Source of the DNA: JAJYVT01 sp035534455
GTDB taxonomy: Bacteria; Actinomycetota; Acidimicrobiia; Acidimicrobiales; RAAP-2
Direction: 5' to 3'
Length of the DNA: 64,000 nucleotides
Assembly (NCBI GenBank): GCA_035534455.1
Contig: DATLRV010000049.1
Span: 71,289-135,288, forward strand
Shown here one piece after another: positions 42,209 to 50,710 of the stretch. The notes below the pieces were generated by a model. It did not search any database. It was not told where the DNA came from and saw nothing but the letters and a program-made list of their open reading frames with translations. A program made the position numbers and the translations under genes. How positions within the stretch are numbered: position 1 is the first letter of the stretch; the number at the start of each line of letters is the position of its first letter.

Positions 42209-44403
42209 CGGCGGGCCTCCAGCGGTGAGAAGCGACGCAGGCGCAGCGAATTCGTGACGACGAAGACGCTGGAGAACGCCATGGCCGCGGCGGCGACGAT
42301 GGGGTTCACGATGCCGGCGACGGCCAGCGGGATCGCCGCGACGTTGTAGCCGAACGCCCACACGAGGTTGCCCTTGATCGTGCGCAGCGTCCGGCGTGAC
42401 AGCCGGATGGCGTCCACAGCCGCGCGGAGGTCGCCGGAGACGAGGGTCAAGTCGGACGCCTCGATGGCGACGTCGGTGCCCGTGCCCATGGCCAGCCCGA
42501 GGTCCGCCTGGGCGAGTGCGGGCGCGTCGTTCGCGCCGTCGCCGACCATCGCCACCACCTCTCCCGCCTGCTGCAGCCGCGCGACCTCGGCCGCCTTCTC
42601 CTGGGGGAGCACGCCTGCGATCACCCGGTCGATGCCCACCTCGTGGGCGACCGCCCGGGCGGCCCGCTCGTTGTCACCGGTGAGCAGGACGGGCGTGAGC
42701 CCCAGCCCGCGAAGCTCGGTGACCGCTTGGCGGCTCGTCTCCTTCACGCGGTCGGTCACCGCCAGGAGCCCCAGAGGCGCGCCGTCGGCTGCGACCACCA
42801 CGACGCTCGCCCCCTCCGACTCCAGGCGATCGGCCTCGCCGCGGAGCCGCTCGGGCAGCACGACGCCCCACTCGCCGAGCAGCGTCGGTTGTCCGAGCAC
42901 CACGTCATGGCCGTCGACGACCGCCTCGACCCCTGCACCGACGCGGACGGCGAAGTCCTCTGCGACCGGCAGCGTGCCGACGTGGTCGCGGCCGAATGCG
43001 ACGATGGCCCTCGCGATCGGGTGCTCGCTCGGGTCCTCGGCCGACGCCGCCAGTCGCAGCAGCTCCCCGGTGGCGACGCCGGCCGCGGGCACCACCGCCG
43101 AGACGACCATCTTCCCTTCCGTCAAGGTGCCGGTCTTGTCGAGGACGATCGTCGAGACCCGCCGCGTCTGCTCGAGCACCTGTGGGCCCCTGATGACGAT
43201 GCCGAGCTGGGCGCCCCGCCCGGTGCCGACCATGAGGGCCGTCGGCGTCGCGAGGCCGAGCGCACACGGGCAGGCGATGACGATCACCGCCACCGCGGTG
43301 GCGAACGCGGAAGCGGCGGTCGCCGCCCCGAGCAGAAGCCAGCCGACCAGCGTGAGGAGGGAGATGGCGATCACGACGGGGACGAACACGGCGGAGACCC
43401 GGTCCGCGAGGCGCTGGACAGGGGCCTTGCCCTGCTGTGCCTGCGCGACGAGGCGGGTGATCTGGGCGAGGACGGTCGCCGCACCGATCCGGGTCACCTC
43501 CACGACCAGGCGTCCGGAGGTGTTGACCGTGGCCCCGGTGACCGCGTCACCGGGGCCGACGTCGACGGGGACCGGTTCACCGGTCAGCATCGACTGGTCG
43601 ACCGCCGAGCTGCCCGAGACCACCACGCCGTCGGTGGCGACCTTCTCGCCGGGCCGCACGACGAACCGGTCGCCGACGGCGAGGGCATCGGCCGGCACCG
43701 GCACTTCCTTGCCGGCTCGAAGGAGGTGGGCATCTTTCGCGCCGAGCTCGAGAAGGCTGCGGATCGCCTCCCCGGAGCGCCGCTTCGCCCGGGCCTCCAG
43801 ATAGCGACCGAGTAGGAGCAACGCGGTGATCGCCCCGGCGGCGTCGAAGTAGACGGTCGTCGGGATCCTCGTCGCGACCACGACCGTCGACCACGCCCAT
43901 GCCGAGAGCGTGCCGAGCGAGATCAGGGTGTCCATGGACGCCGCGCCGTGCCGGGCGCTCCGTGCCGCCGCTCGGTGGAAGGGCCAGCCGGCGTAGACGA
44001 CCACCGGGGTCGACAGGACGAGGGAGACCCATCCCCAACCAGGCGGGCGAGACGCCGGGACCCAGGCGAAGACCGCCAATGGGATGCTCAATGCCACCGC
44101 CAGGGCCAACCTGCGCCGGTATGGCACGGCCGGGTCGACGTCGGTCACCGCATCGGGGAGCGACGCCTGGTACCCGGCGGCCTGGACCGCGCCGATCAGC
44201 TCTCCGACGTCCACGAGCACCGGATCGAACACGACCGCCGCGCGCTCCGAGGCGAAGTTGACCGTGGCGTCGACGCCGGGGAGGTTGTTGAGGCGCTTCT
44301 CGACACGCGCCGCACACGACGCGCAGGTCATCCCGCCGATCGCCAGATCGACGTGGTCGCGCGCTGCCTCGCCGTGCCTGGAGTCGGTGGCAACCGCCGG
44401 CAT
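42205..44403 (-). CDS. copA: copper-translocating P1B-type ATPase
   Basis: A 732-residue copper exporter. One N-terminal heavy-metal domain has GMTCASC at residues 24-30. Eight membrane helices follow; the sixth contains ACPCALGLATP (Cys-Pro-Cys), the Cu(I) transport site. The phosphorylation site is DKTGTLTEGK, and SEHPIARAIV contains the P1B-specific HP locus. MVGDGANDAPALAQADLG is the hinge. It starts immediately after copZ, sharing one base (ATGTGATG), and ends in a four-base overlap with csoR: a compact copper-efflux operon. Confidence 0.96.
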   Translation of the reverse strand: MPAVATDSRHGEAARDHVDLAIGGMTCASCAARVEKRLNNLPGVDATVNFASERAAVVFDPVLVDVGELIGAVQAAGYQASLPDAVTDVDPAVPYRRRLALAVALSIPLAVFAWVPASRPPGWGWVSLVLSTPVVVYAGWPFHRAAARSARHGAASMDTLISLGTLSAWAWSTVVVATRIPTTVYFDAAGAITALLLLGRYLEARAKRRSGEAIRSLLELGAKDAHLLRAGKEVPVPADALAVGDRFVVRPGEKVATDGVVVSGSSAVDQSMLTGEPVPVDVGPGDAVTGATVNTSGRLVVEVTRIGAATVLAQITRLVAQAQQGKAPVQRLADRVSAVFVPVVIAISLLTLVGWLLLGAATAASAFATAVAVIVIACPCALGLATPTALMVGTGRGAQLGIVIRGPQVLEQTRRVSTIVLDKTGTLTEGKMVVSAVVPAAGVATGELLRLAASAEDPSEHPIARAIVAFGRDHVGTLPVAEDFAVRVGAGVEAVVDGHDVVLGQPTLLGEWGVVLPERLRGEADRLESEGASVVVVAADGAPLGLLAVTDRVKETSRQAVTELRGLGLTPVLLTGDNERAARAVAHEVGIDRVIAGVLPQEKAAEVARLQQAGEVVAMVGDGANDAPALAQADLGLAMGTGTDVAIEASDLTLVSGDLRAAVDAIRLSRRTLRTIKGNLVWAFGYNVAAIPLAVAGIVNPIVAAAAMAFSSVFVVTNSLRLRRFSPLEARR

Positions 44404-44606
44404 CACATCGCCTCGTATCCCGCCTCTTCGATGGCCGCGCGGAGCGCCGGGTCGGAGAGGGCGTCCCCGTGCACCGTGACGAGCCTCGTCTCGAGGTCGA
44501 CCTCCACCGAGTCGACCCCCTGGACCGCAGAGAGGGCACCGTCCACCGCCCGCGTGCAGTGGTCGCAGCTCATCCCCGGCACGCTGTAGGTCACAGTCTG
44601 CGTCAT
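44403..44606 (-). CDS. copZ: copper chaperone CopZ
   Basis: A 67-residue heavy-metal-associated (HMA) ferredoxin-like protein. GMSCDHC (residues 11-17) binds Cu(I). The length is typical of Atx1/CopZ chaperones that deliver copper to CopA. It is the first gene of the copZ-copA-csoR operon. A GGAGG ribosome binding site is located just upstream of the ATG, and the promoter contains the CsoR operator. Confidence 0.94.
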   Translation of the reverse strand: MTQTVTYSVPGMSCDHCTRAVDGALSAVQGVDSVEVDLETRLVTVHGDALSDPALRAAIEEAGYEAM

Positions 44607-44642
44607 GGCTGGTCCTCCGTCGGTATGCTCCTCCGTCGTTCA

Positions 44643-44663
44643 GTATACCCCCTGGCGGTATAC
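44643..44663 (-). promoter_or_regulatory. CsoR operator / copZ promoter
   Basis: A near-palindrome of GTATAC arms around CCCCCTGGCG (GTATACCCCC...GCGGTATAC), which matches the known CsoR site pattern of GTATA arms with a G/C-rich core. TATACT on the minus strand at its edge could be the -10 of copZ, so bound repressor would cover the promoter. Confidence 0.85.
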
Positions 44664-44795
44664 AGACGGCGGGATCGGGGCATTCAGGGAGCCGCCAGCG
44701 CGCCCCGGGCGCGTCGCCGACGCGCCGTCTTCGACGGCAGCCCGGCGCGTGTCGCCGCCCGTGTCCGGCGGACCGCGCGAGCGACCCGCGTGACG

Positions 44796-45752
44796 TCAGG
44801 CGCGCGCGTGCAGCCCCATCCCACCGAGCATCGCCCGATCGGCATCGTGGTCGGCGCATGGCACCGCGCTCGTGAGCATGATGCTGCGCTCGGACGAGAA
44901 GATCGAGTTGGCACCTGCGAGAAAGCAGAGAGCCTGGTCCGAAAAGCTCATGAGGTGGCGTCCGGCGGCGATGCGGACGTCGGCCGCCGGCATGAGCAGG
45001 CGCGCCGTCGCGATCATCCGCACCGTGTCGGCGATGTCCACATCGGGCTGATCGCCCAACGGCGTGCCGTCGACCTTGGAGAGGACGTTGATCGGCACCG
45101 ACTCGGGATGCGGCTCGAGCGTGGCGAGCGTGTGCAGCAGGGCCACACGGTCGCTCTCGGTCTCGCCCAGCCCGAGGATGCCACCACAGCAGACGGTGAC
45201 CGACGTCGATCGGACGTGGGCGAGGGTGTCGAGGCGGTCCTGGTACGAGCGGGTGCGCACGACGCTCGGGTAGTAATGCTCGGAGGTGTCGAGGTTGTGG
45301 TTGTACGCGTAGAGGCCGGCCTCCTCGAGCCGGCGAGCCTGTTCGGCGGTCAGCATCCCGAGAGTGCAGCAGACCTCGAGCCCGAGCTCTGCGACGCCCT
45401 TGACCATCTCGAGCACGCGCTCGAAGCTGGGACCGTCACGCACCTCCCGCCAGGCTGCTCCCATGCAGAAGCGGGTCACCCCTTCGCCCTTCGCCCGCTT
45501 GGCGGTCGCGACCACGTCGTCGACTGCCATGAGTCCCTGTGGGCGGACGCCGGTCTTGTAGTGCGCCGACTGGGAGCAGTAGCCGCAGTCCTCGGGGCAA
45601 CCGCCGGTCTTGATCGAGAGCAGCTGGCAGACCTGCACCTCGCCCGGCTCGTGGAACTGGCGGTGGACGACCGACGCCTGGTGCACGAGCTCCAAGAGGG
45701 GCCGCTCGAAGAGCTCCCTCACCTCACCGATCGTCCAGTCCGTCCGCAACAA
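44796..45752 (-). CDS. bioB: biotin synthase
   Basis: A 318-residue radical-SAM enzyme that inserts sulfur into dethiobiotin. CPEDCGYCSQS (Cys52, 56, 59) binds the SAM [4Fe-4S] cluster. The second cluster site includes Cys in EVCCTLGML and VCCGGILGLGE, plus the Arg of VRIAAGRHLMS. The N-terminal QASVVHRQFHEPGEVQVC is characteristic. The start is a TTG at 45752; a TTG follows it directly. No other bio genes are in the window. Confidence 0.94.
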   Translation of the reverse strand: MLRTDWTIGEVRELFERPLLELVHQASVVHRQFHEPGEVQVCQLLSIKTGGCPEDCGYCSQSAHYKTGVRPQGLMAVDDVVATAKRAKGEGVTRFCMGAAWREVRDGPSFERVLEMVKGVAELGLEVCCTLGMLTAEQARRLEEAGLYAYNHNLDTSEHYYPSVVRTRSYQDRLDTLAHVRSTSVTVCCGGILGLGETESDRVALLHTLATLEPHPESVPINVLSKVDGTPLGDQPDVDIADTVRMIATARLLMPAADVRIAAGRHLMSFSDQALCFLAGANSIFSSERSIMLTSAVPCADHDADRAMLGGMGLHARA

Positions 45753-45882
45753 CGTCGTGCCACCTCCGCGACGGGCGCCCCGGCGGACGCCGCTCCGTAC
45801 TTCGATGCCTGGTTGTCTACCGCGCCCGGCGCCTGCGCCGCCCCTCGGCGCGCGCGGCCGGCTCTGTGCTAAAGGAGGGGGC

Positions 45883-46548
45883 GTGGCGGGACCCCACGCC
45901 CTTCGAGACGTTGCCGAGCTCCGCAGGCTCTACCGGCCTCCCGCCCAGGTCAACCTCGCCAAGGAGATCCACCACCTCGACCGGCACTGCCGTGACTACC
46001 TCGCGCACGCCCCGTTTGCCGTCCTCGGGACGACCGACGGCGCGGGCAAGGTCGACACCTCGCCCAAGGGCGGGCCGCCGGGCTTCGCCACCGTGCTCGA
46101 CGAGCATCACCTCGCGATCCCGGACATGGCCGGGAACAACCGCGTCGACTCACTCCGAAACATCGTCCGTTCGCCGGGGGTCTCTCTCCTTTTCATGATC
46201 CCCGGAGTCGGAGAGACGTTGCGGGTCCTCGGGAACGCTGCGGTGTCGACCGATCCCGAACTCCTCGAGAGATGCCGCGTCGGCGGCCTCGTTCCCCACG
46301 TCGCGATCCTCGTCGAGGTCAGCACCGCCTTCATCCACTGCGCCAACTCGCTGCGCCGGAGCGGGCTGTGGGAGCGTGACCGGTGGCCTGACACGAGCGA
46401 CATGGCATCACCGGCTCGCATCTTCCGTGACCACATGCAGCTCACCGAGAGCGCCACCACCGAGGAGATGCAGGAGTCCCTGGACCGGGCATACGCGGAG
46501 ATGACGTGGGCAGTCGGCCCGTACGGCAGCGACGGCGACGACGCCTGA
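45883..46548 (+). CDS. PPOX-class FMN flavoprotein (MSMEG_1061 type)
   Basis: A 221-residue split-barrel flavoprotein of the pyridoxamine-phosphate-oxidase fold. VLGTTDGAGKVDTSPKGG and LAIPDMAGNNRVDSLRNI are the FMN-binding segments, and SLLFMIPGVGETLRVLGNA is typical. The family's substrates are mostly F420 or FMN-dependent redox reactions and are not established. The GTG start at 45883 has AAAGGAGGGG at 45871-45880, a very strong ribosome binding site. It is the last chromosomal gene before the integrated element. Confidence 0.88.
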   Translation: MAGPHALRDVAELRRLYRPPAQVNLAKEIHHLDRHCRDYLAHAPFAVLGTTDGAGKVDTSPKGGPPGFATVLDEHHLAIPDMAGNNRVDSLRNIVRSPGVSLLFMIPGVGETLRVLGNAAVSTDPELLERCRVGGLVPHVAILVEVSTAFIHCANSLRRSGLWERDRWPDTSDMASPARIFRDHMQLTESATTEEMQESLDRAYAEMTWAVGPYGSDGDDA

Positions 46549-46628
46549 ACCCGCACGGCCGAACCCAGGACTCAGTCCTTCCCGCGAACCCGGCGGCGTC
46601 CTCTTACGCCGTGCCGTTGAGGACAACA

Positions 46629-46682
46629 GAGGCGGCGCCGGGAATCGAACCCGGGTGAAGGGCTTTGCAGGCCCCTGCCTAA
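46629..46682. other. left attachment site (att) with partial tRNA-Cys
   Basis: 54 bases identical to 57302-57355. It corresponds to the 3' half of tRNA-Cys (anticodon arm, T arm, acceptor 3' strand) on the minus strand. It lacks the 5' half and cannot be a functional tRNA. Confidence 0.95.
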
Positions 46683-46732
46683 TCGGTCGTTCTCCCTGGT
46701 AGAGGCGCTATCGGAGGGCGTCTCCGAGGGTC

Positions 46733-46755
46733 GATGACGCGAAGATGACGCGAAA
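46733..46755 (+). repeat. putative integrase arm-type sites, left end
   Basis: GATGACGCG at 46733-46741 and again, as GATGACGCGAAA, at 46744-46755, an 11-bp step. The same GATGACGCGAAA occurs near the right end. Tyrosine integrases bind such short direct repeats through their N-terminal domain. Confidence 0.55.
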
Positions 46756-46794
46756 CGGGCGAAGTAGCTTGGCGCGGGTGGGTGACCCGACGCT

Positions 46795-47211
46795 GTGGAT
46801 CTGGATGGTCGGCGCAAAGAAGCCGGTCTACGACCGGCCAATGCTGCCGTCCCGGTGGCGGTGACCGCCACGAACGAAACGGACGCCCTGTATCCGGGCG
46901 GCCCGGCCGGGGTAATCCCGATGAAGGTCCAGAACACGAACGCCAGCTCGGTGCTGGTGTCCGGAGTGACGGTTTCGGTGACCGGGACGTCTGCGGGGTC
47001 GGCATGCTCGGCGTCGGACTTCGTCGTCACTCAGCCGTCTTTCGGCGTCACCGGGAACCCGTCGGTGACGTTCCCTGCGACGCTCACACCCGGTGAAACC
47101 ATCTACGCCGGGATATCCACATCCGGCACCGGGGCGGGTGTCGCCCTGGCGACAACAGCGCCGACAAGTTGCCAGAACGTCACGGTGAACCTGGCCGAGA
47201 AGGCGACGTGA
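46795..47211 (+). CDS. element protein of unknown function, beta-rich
   Basis: 138 residues if started at GTG 46795; GTG 46855 (118 residues) is equally possible. The sequence is rich in Thr, Ser, Val and Gly (for example VQNTNASSVLVSGVTVSVTG and PATLTPGETIYAGIS) and contains a Cys pair, suggesting an Ig-like beta-sandwich domain as in surface or virion decoration proteins. I do not recognise a family. The stop overlaps the next gene by four bases, which supports it being real. It is the first gene inside the left end. Confidence 0.55.
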   Translation: MDLDGRRKEAGLRPANAAVPVAVTATNETDALYPGGPAGVIPMKVQNTNASSVLVSGVTVSVTGTSAGSACSASDFVVTQPSFGVTGNPSVTFPATLTPGETIYAGISTSGTGAGVALATTAPTSCQNVTVNLAEKAT

Positions 47212-47417
47212 CCGCCGCAAAGGGCCTCCTGGGCCTCGTCGCCCGGGAGGTGCGGCCCGGTGACCGGGTGCTGATCGGCTCCGGCCTTGCGAGCGTTCGG
47301 CGTGTCCTCGCCTCCAGCGGTGACGGGGTCGCGATCTTCCTCGACGACGGGCGGGAGCACCTTGTGCCGTCGGACCACCACGTCGTCGTGGAGCGCGAGT
47401 GGGAGGTGGTCGCATGA
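47208..47417 (+). CDS. small element protein, beta-barrel-like
   Basis: A 69-residue protein starting at a GTG that overlaps the previous stop (GTGA). The sequence VAREVRPGDRVLIGSGLASV and the short acidic strands after it suggest a small SH3-like barrel, but no family is recognised. Its stop overlaps the next start (ATGA), so these three small genes are translationally linked. Confidence 0.55.
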   Translation: MTAAKGLLGLVAREVRPGDRVLIGSGLASVRRVLASSGDGVAIFLDDGREHLVPSDHHVVVEREWEVVA

Positions 47418-47623
47418 CCGCCGAGCGTCAGGGCGTGACCGATGCCGAAGCCCGGGAGATGTGGGTCGACGTCGTCGGCGTGCGCGACCGCTACCTCCGT
47501 CGCGCACGTGAGGCCGACGTCGGCCCGCGCGAAGCCCGGCGCATGCGCGGGATCGCAGGACACCTGACGCGGCAGATCCGTTGGGCAAGGGAGAAGGAGG
47601 TTGTTGCGGCGACGGTCCGCTGA
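47414..47623 (+). CDS. small helical element protein
   Basis: A 69-residue, highly charged, probably helical protein (for example EARRMRGIAGHLTRQIRWAR). The ATG overlaps the previous stop. Last of the rightward trio at the left end. It is convergent with the capsid gene, and terminator-like hairpins lie in the 152 bases between them. No family recognised. Confidence 0.5.
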   Translation: MTAERQGVTDAEAREMWVDVVGVRDRYLRRAREADVGPREARRMRGIAGHLTRQIRWAREKEVVAATVR

Positions 47624-47640
47624 CAGTCAGGAGCAATGCG

Positions 47641-47673
47641 CGAGACGCCCCGATTCCGCTCCGGGGCGTCTCG
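47641..47673 (+). terminator. hairpin after the left trio
   Basis: A perfect 11-bp stem (CGAGACGCCCC / GGGGCGTCTCG) with an 11-base loop, 18 bases after the last rightward stop. There is no U-tract. Confidence 0.6.
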
Positions 47674-47748
47674 TCGCGTCTCAGCCCTTCGCATGAGCAG
47701 CGGGCGGCCGCCGGGGGGAACCGTGCCCGACGGCGGCCCGCTCGCTCG

Positions 47749-47775
47749 TTCCGTCCCGCGTCACGCGGGACGGAA
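47749..47775 (-). terminator. hairpin directly after the capsid gene
   Basis: A perfect 12-bp stem (TTCCGTCCCGCG / CGCGGGACGGAA) around a 3-base loop, abutting the capsid stop codon. It is probably the terminator of the leftward operon. Confidence 0.7.
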
Positions 47776-49215
47776 TCACTTGAGAGTGGTCGGGTAGCCC
47801 GCGCCGCTGATCGCCGCGACGGCCGTCGGATACCGAGGAACTGCCGCCACGTAGGCCCGCACGCCGCACACGACGGTCAGGGTCGTGGCGAAGGTCTCCT
47901 CGTAGGCGAAGGCGATCGGCTCCGTCTCGACCACGGCGATGGTTGCGGGCTTGGAGACGATCACCTGAGTGTGTGTCGACGTCGTCGGGATCTGGTCGTC
48001 GGCGAACCACCTCAGGTTGCCGGGCAGCACGAGGCCCATGAAGCCCTGCCATGCCGGATCATCGGACACCGCCACCAGCGCCCCGGCGTCGGGGACGACG
48101 ATCGGCCTTGTCTGCTTATCGACCTGTTTCGTGGCCCACCCGGCGAAGTCCGACGTCGTGAAGACGTGCGTGCCGGCCACGCGGGTCCCGGCCGCGTCGG
48201 TCAGCTTCTCCCGCGCACTCGACAGGTCGGCGTAGAACGTGGCGATGCTGAGCGTTGTGGCGTCGGTGACCGTCTGCGCTGTCGCCAGGGCCTGACCGAG
48301 CACGTACGCGTTCACCGCCGCGTCGAGCTGCTCCTTCAGCTGGGCGGTGATGATCTCGTCGAACTTCATCGGGCCGCCGCGGTCGAAGAGCTGCTGGGAG
48401 ACCGGGACCTCGCCCACGAGAGGGACCATCGTGGCCGTGAGCGTCGCCGCGGTGGGTGTCGAGGAGTCGACACCGGCGTTCTCGGCGGTCTGCTCGCCGA
48501 CGGTCGTGGGCGAGTTGAAGACGGGGATGATCACCTCGAGCCCGTAGTCCGGTGCAGGGACCGGGGAACACTGCTGCGTGAAGCTGCGAAGCGGAGAACG
48601 GTAGGTGGCCCACAGGTTCTGGAGCCACGCTGGCGTCACGAAGGAGCCGCCCGAGGCAGCTCCCGACGTCATCGCGCTCCGGAGCTCCGCCGCCCGCTCG
48701 ACGGCATGCTCGCGGGTGTTATTGGCGAGTTGCGCGAGAGCGGCGCGCCCCTCAGGGGACCCCTGGCGGATCTCGACGGCGACCTCGCGGACGTGGCGCT
48801 CGAGGCGCCCGAGGGCCTCGCGGTGCAGGGGATGGCCCGGCATCGCGGCGAGTCCCCGATCGCGCCAGAACGAATGCGGCGACTCGCGGTCGTAGATGCG
48901 AGGCTCCGCCTTCACGGCGGCGCGCAAGTGGTGCTCGCTTGCTGCGCGGTAGCGCTTGGCGCGCTCATCGTTCCTATCCGCACGCGAGAAGAAGTCGGCG
49001 ACTTTGTCGCGATCGGCGGGCGGGAGCTTGCCCGTCTCCAACGCCTCCGCGTGCTGCCGGATGACGCGGGCGGCGGCGCCGATCTGCCCGTCCCGCCAGC
49101 GCTCGGCGAAGCGTGCGGCGGTCTGGGCGTTGGCCGCGGCGAGCTTGTGCCCGCCGGCGTCGAGGCGGTCCCGCTCGGGAGGCGCGTCGAGGGTTCGGTC
49201 GTCGGTGGTTGTCAT
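47776..49215 (-). CDS. HK97-type phage major capsid protein
   Basis: A 479-residue protein. Residues 1-190 are charged and helical, like the scaffolding (delta) domain of HK97 gp5. Residues 190-479 fit the capsid fold: SGGSFVTPAWLQNLW marks the start, VPLVGEVPVSQQLFDRGGPM and LDAAVNAYVLGQ are typical of the spine-helix and P-domain region, and the C-terminus is strand-rich. The size resembles the capsid proteins of phiRv1/phiRv2. An AAAGGA ribosome binding site lies about nine bases before the ATG. No protease, portal or terminase gene neighbours it, which is unusual. Confidence 0.88.
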   Translation of the reverse strand: MTTTDDRTLDAPPERDRLDAGGHKLAAANAQTAARFAERWRDGQIGAAARVIRQHAEALETGKLPPADRDKVADFFSRADRNDERAKRYRAASEHHLRAAVKAEPRIYDRESPHSFWRDRGLAAMPGHPLHREALGRLERHVREVAVEIRQGSPEGRAALAQLANNTREHAVERAAELRSAMTSGAASGGSFVTPAWLQNLWATYRSPLRSFTQQCSPVPAPDYGLEVIIPVFNSPTTVGEQTAENAGVDSSTPTAATLTATMVPLVGEVPVSQQLFDRGGPMKFDEIITAQLKEQLDAAVNAYVLGQALATAQTVTDATTLSIATFYADLSSAREKLTDAAGTRVAGTHVFTTSDFAGWATKQVDKQTRPIVVPDAGALVAVSDDPAWQGFMGLVLPGNLRWFADDQIPTTSTHTQVIVSKPATIAVVETEPIAFAYEETFATTLTVVCGVRAYVAAVPRYPTAVAAISGAGYPTTLK

Positions 49216-49257
49216 TTTTTGGATTCCTTTTGGGTCGCCCGGATCGCCCGGGGATAG

Positions 49258-49722
49258 CTACAGGTGGTTGTTGCGGGTGCTGCCGAAGAGCCGCAGGCGG
49301 CGTCGGTCGGCATCGACGTCGACCACACGCGAAGGTTCGGGGCCGTCCGGCCGTGTCTGGGGCGCCGGCCGTGGCGGAGCCATCGCGGGCCGTGCGGGGT
49401 CGGGGCCGCACATGAGCTCGACAAGCTCGCGGACTTCCCACAAGAGACCCTGCGCGCTGCGTAGCTCTTCCCCGGTGAAGGCCCGAGCAACTGTGGGTGA
49501 AGCGAGCGCTCGCGCTACCCGGCCGACGGATGCGGCGAGGAGTTCCGTCGCCGCACGGCGCTGGACGGCACGCGCTTTCGGGTCGTCCGACCTGCTGACA
49601 AAGTAGGGGGCGCGGTGGGCGGCGAGGAGCTGCTCGACGGCGTCGGCGACGTTGGTCCGGCACACGGCGAGGGGGTCCTCTTGTGGAGCCGTGAACTGCA
49701 ATCTTGTGGTGGGGAGGTTCAT
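49258..49722 (-). CDS. element protein of unknown function
   Basis: A 154-residue protein just upstream of the capsid gene. Residues 1-100 look helical (AVEQLLAAHRAPYF, AATELLAASVGRVARALAS); the rest is Pro/Arg-rich. The position would suit a head-maturation or assembly factor, but it has no protease motif and no family I recognise. The ATG overlaps the stop of the next small gene upstream by four bases. Confidence 0.6.
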   Translation of the reverse strand: MNLPTTRLQFTAPQEDPLAVCRTNVADAVEQLLAAHRAPYFVSRSDDPKARAVQRRAATELLAASVGRVARALASPTVARAFTGEELRSAQGLLWEVRELVELMCGPDPARPAMAPPRPAPQTRPDGPEPSRVVDVDADRRRLRLFGSTRNNHL

Positions 49723-49865
49723 GTTTCGGCCTCCTCGGCCTCCTCGGCCTCCTCGGCCTCCTCGGCCCAGGGGCCGCCGGTCCACGGCGTCGGCGCGAGG
49801 CCGGCGTTGACGTCCTCGGGGTGCGGGTGGCCGTCGGCGGCGGTGGGGAACGGTGTCTTGGTCAT
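49719..49865 (-). CDS. short acidic-tailed element protein
   Basis: A 48-residue peptide ending in EEAEEAEEAEEAET, encoded by four 9-bp DNA repeats. It overlaps both neighbours by four bases (49719-49722 and 49862-49865), which argues that it is translated. No function can be assigned. Confidence 0.5.
   Translation of the reverse strand: MTKTPFPTAADGHPHPEDVNAGLAPTPWTGGPWAEEAEEAEEAEEAET
49727..49762. repeat. four 9-bp tandem repeats (CGGCCTCCT)
   Basis: Four consecutive copies plus a partial fifth encode the Glu-Glu-Ala tail of the small acidic protein. The period is a multiple of three. Confidence 0.85.
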
Positions 49866-50365
49866 CGTGGGATCGTCCTTTCGAGGGCGGCTTTGGAGGT
49901 CGGGTCGGCCCATTGGCGGAGATGGCGCTGGGGCACGCCGGGGTCGCGGGGCGCGCGCTCCCGTGCAGGCGGTGAGAGGGCGTCATCGGCCGGGGCAACG
50001 CGATCCATGACCGCCGCCCGCTCGATGAGCCAACGGCCGTCGACCCGGCGAGCCGGCAGGCGCCCCGTCTCCGCCAGACGCCGCACGCGCCGCACCGAAA
50101 CGCCGAGCAACCGCGCCGCCGCGGTGGTCGTCGTGAGCATGGCGAGTTCGCGGTGCCTTCGCTCGGCGGTGACGATGCGGGCGACGACGACGCGCTGTGC
50201 GGGGCTGAGGGGCTGGCCGTCCCGCTTCAGGCGGACGATCGCGTATTCGAGGACCGGGACGAGCAGCGCTGCATCGCGCAACGAGAGCATGATCCGCCCA
50301 TCGCCGATCATTGTATCGAACGGCCCGTCGGCCTCGTCGGTCGATGGCGCCTTTTCCCTGGTCAC
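49862..50365 (-). CDS. helix-turn-helix element protein
   Basis: A 167-residue protein with a MerR/excisionase-like DNA-binding segment, TAAARLLGVSVRRVRRLAET followed by GRLPARRVDGRWLIE, near residues 80-115, preceded by a helical region and followed by an Arg/Pro-rich tail. The start is GTG at 50365, three bases after the preceding zinc-ribbon gene. It could be a regulator of the capsid operon or a terminase-small-subunit-like DNA-binding protein; the sequence does not decide. Confidence 0.65.
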   Translation of the reverse strand: MTREKAPSTDEADGPFDTMIGDGRIMLSLRDAALLVPVLEYAIVRLKRDGQPLSPAQRVVVARIVTAERRHRELAMLTTTTAAARLLGVSVRRVRRLAETGRLPARRVDGRWLIERAAVMDRVAPADDALSPPARERAPRDPGVPQRHLRQWADPTSKAALERTIPR

Positions 50366-50368
50366 CGG

Positions 50369-50710
50369 CTATTCCGCAGGGTTCCGCTTGATGACGTACC
50401 CGTGGCGGCGCAACGTCTGCACCAGACCCGCCACGTTGGCCTGCTCGACCGCTGTGGCGAGGTCCGAGCGGCCCGGGCAGGCGTGCACTTCGCGCCGGCC
50501 GATGGTGCCGCCGCAGTCGGCGCACTCCCAGGTTTGTGAGTCGGCCGCGACGATGCGGCGAAGCCTGTCCGCCGCCTTGGCACGGCGCAGCTGACGTCCG
50601 GTGAGCGGCGGGCAGCGGTGCAAGTCACTCACCGGCCCGGACCCGCCGCACCTTGCGCAGATGAAGGTGACGTGGTGGGTCGTCTCGTCGGTAGGGGCCA
50701 ATGTGGTCAC
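50369..50710 (-). CDS. zinc-ribbon element protein (CxxC pairs)
   Basis: A 113-residue protein with two CxxC pairs, ICARCGGSG and ECADCGGTIG, and additional Cys/His (HRCPP, HACPG) that would complete two zinc knuckles. The C-terminal part is helical. The GTG start at 50710 overlaps the stop of the next gene upstream and has AAAGGA at a usable distance. One of three zinc-binding small genes in the element. Function unknown. Confidence 0.6.
   Translation of the reverse strand: MTTLAPTDETTHHVTFICARCGGSGPVSDLHRCPPLTGRQLRRAKAADRLRRIVAADSQTWECADCGGTIGRREVHACPGRSDLATAVEQANVAGLVQTLRRHGYVIKRNPAE

Noticed and set aside
46629..46682. A second tRNA-Cys gene
   Set aside because: Only the 3' half is present; D arm and 5' acceptor strand are absent, so it is an attachment-site copy.
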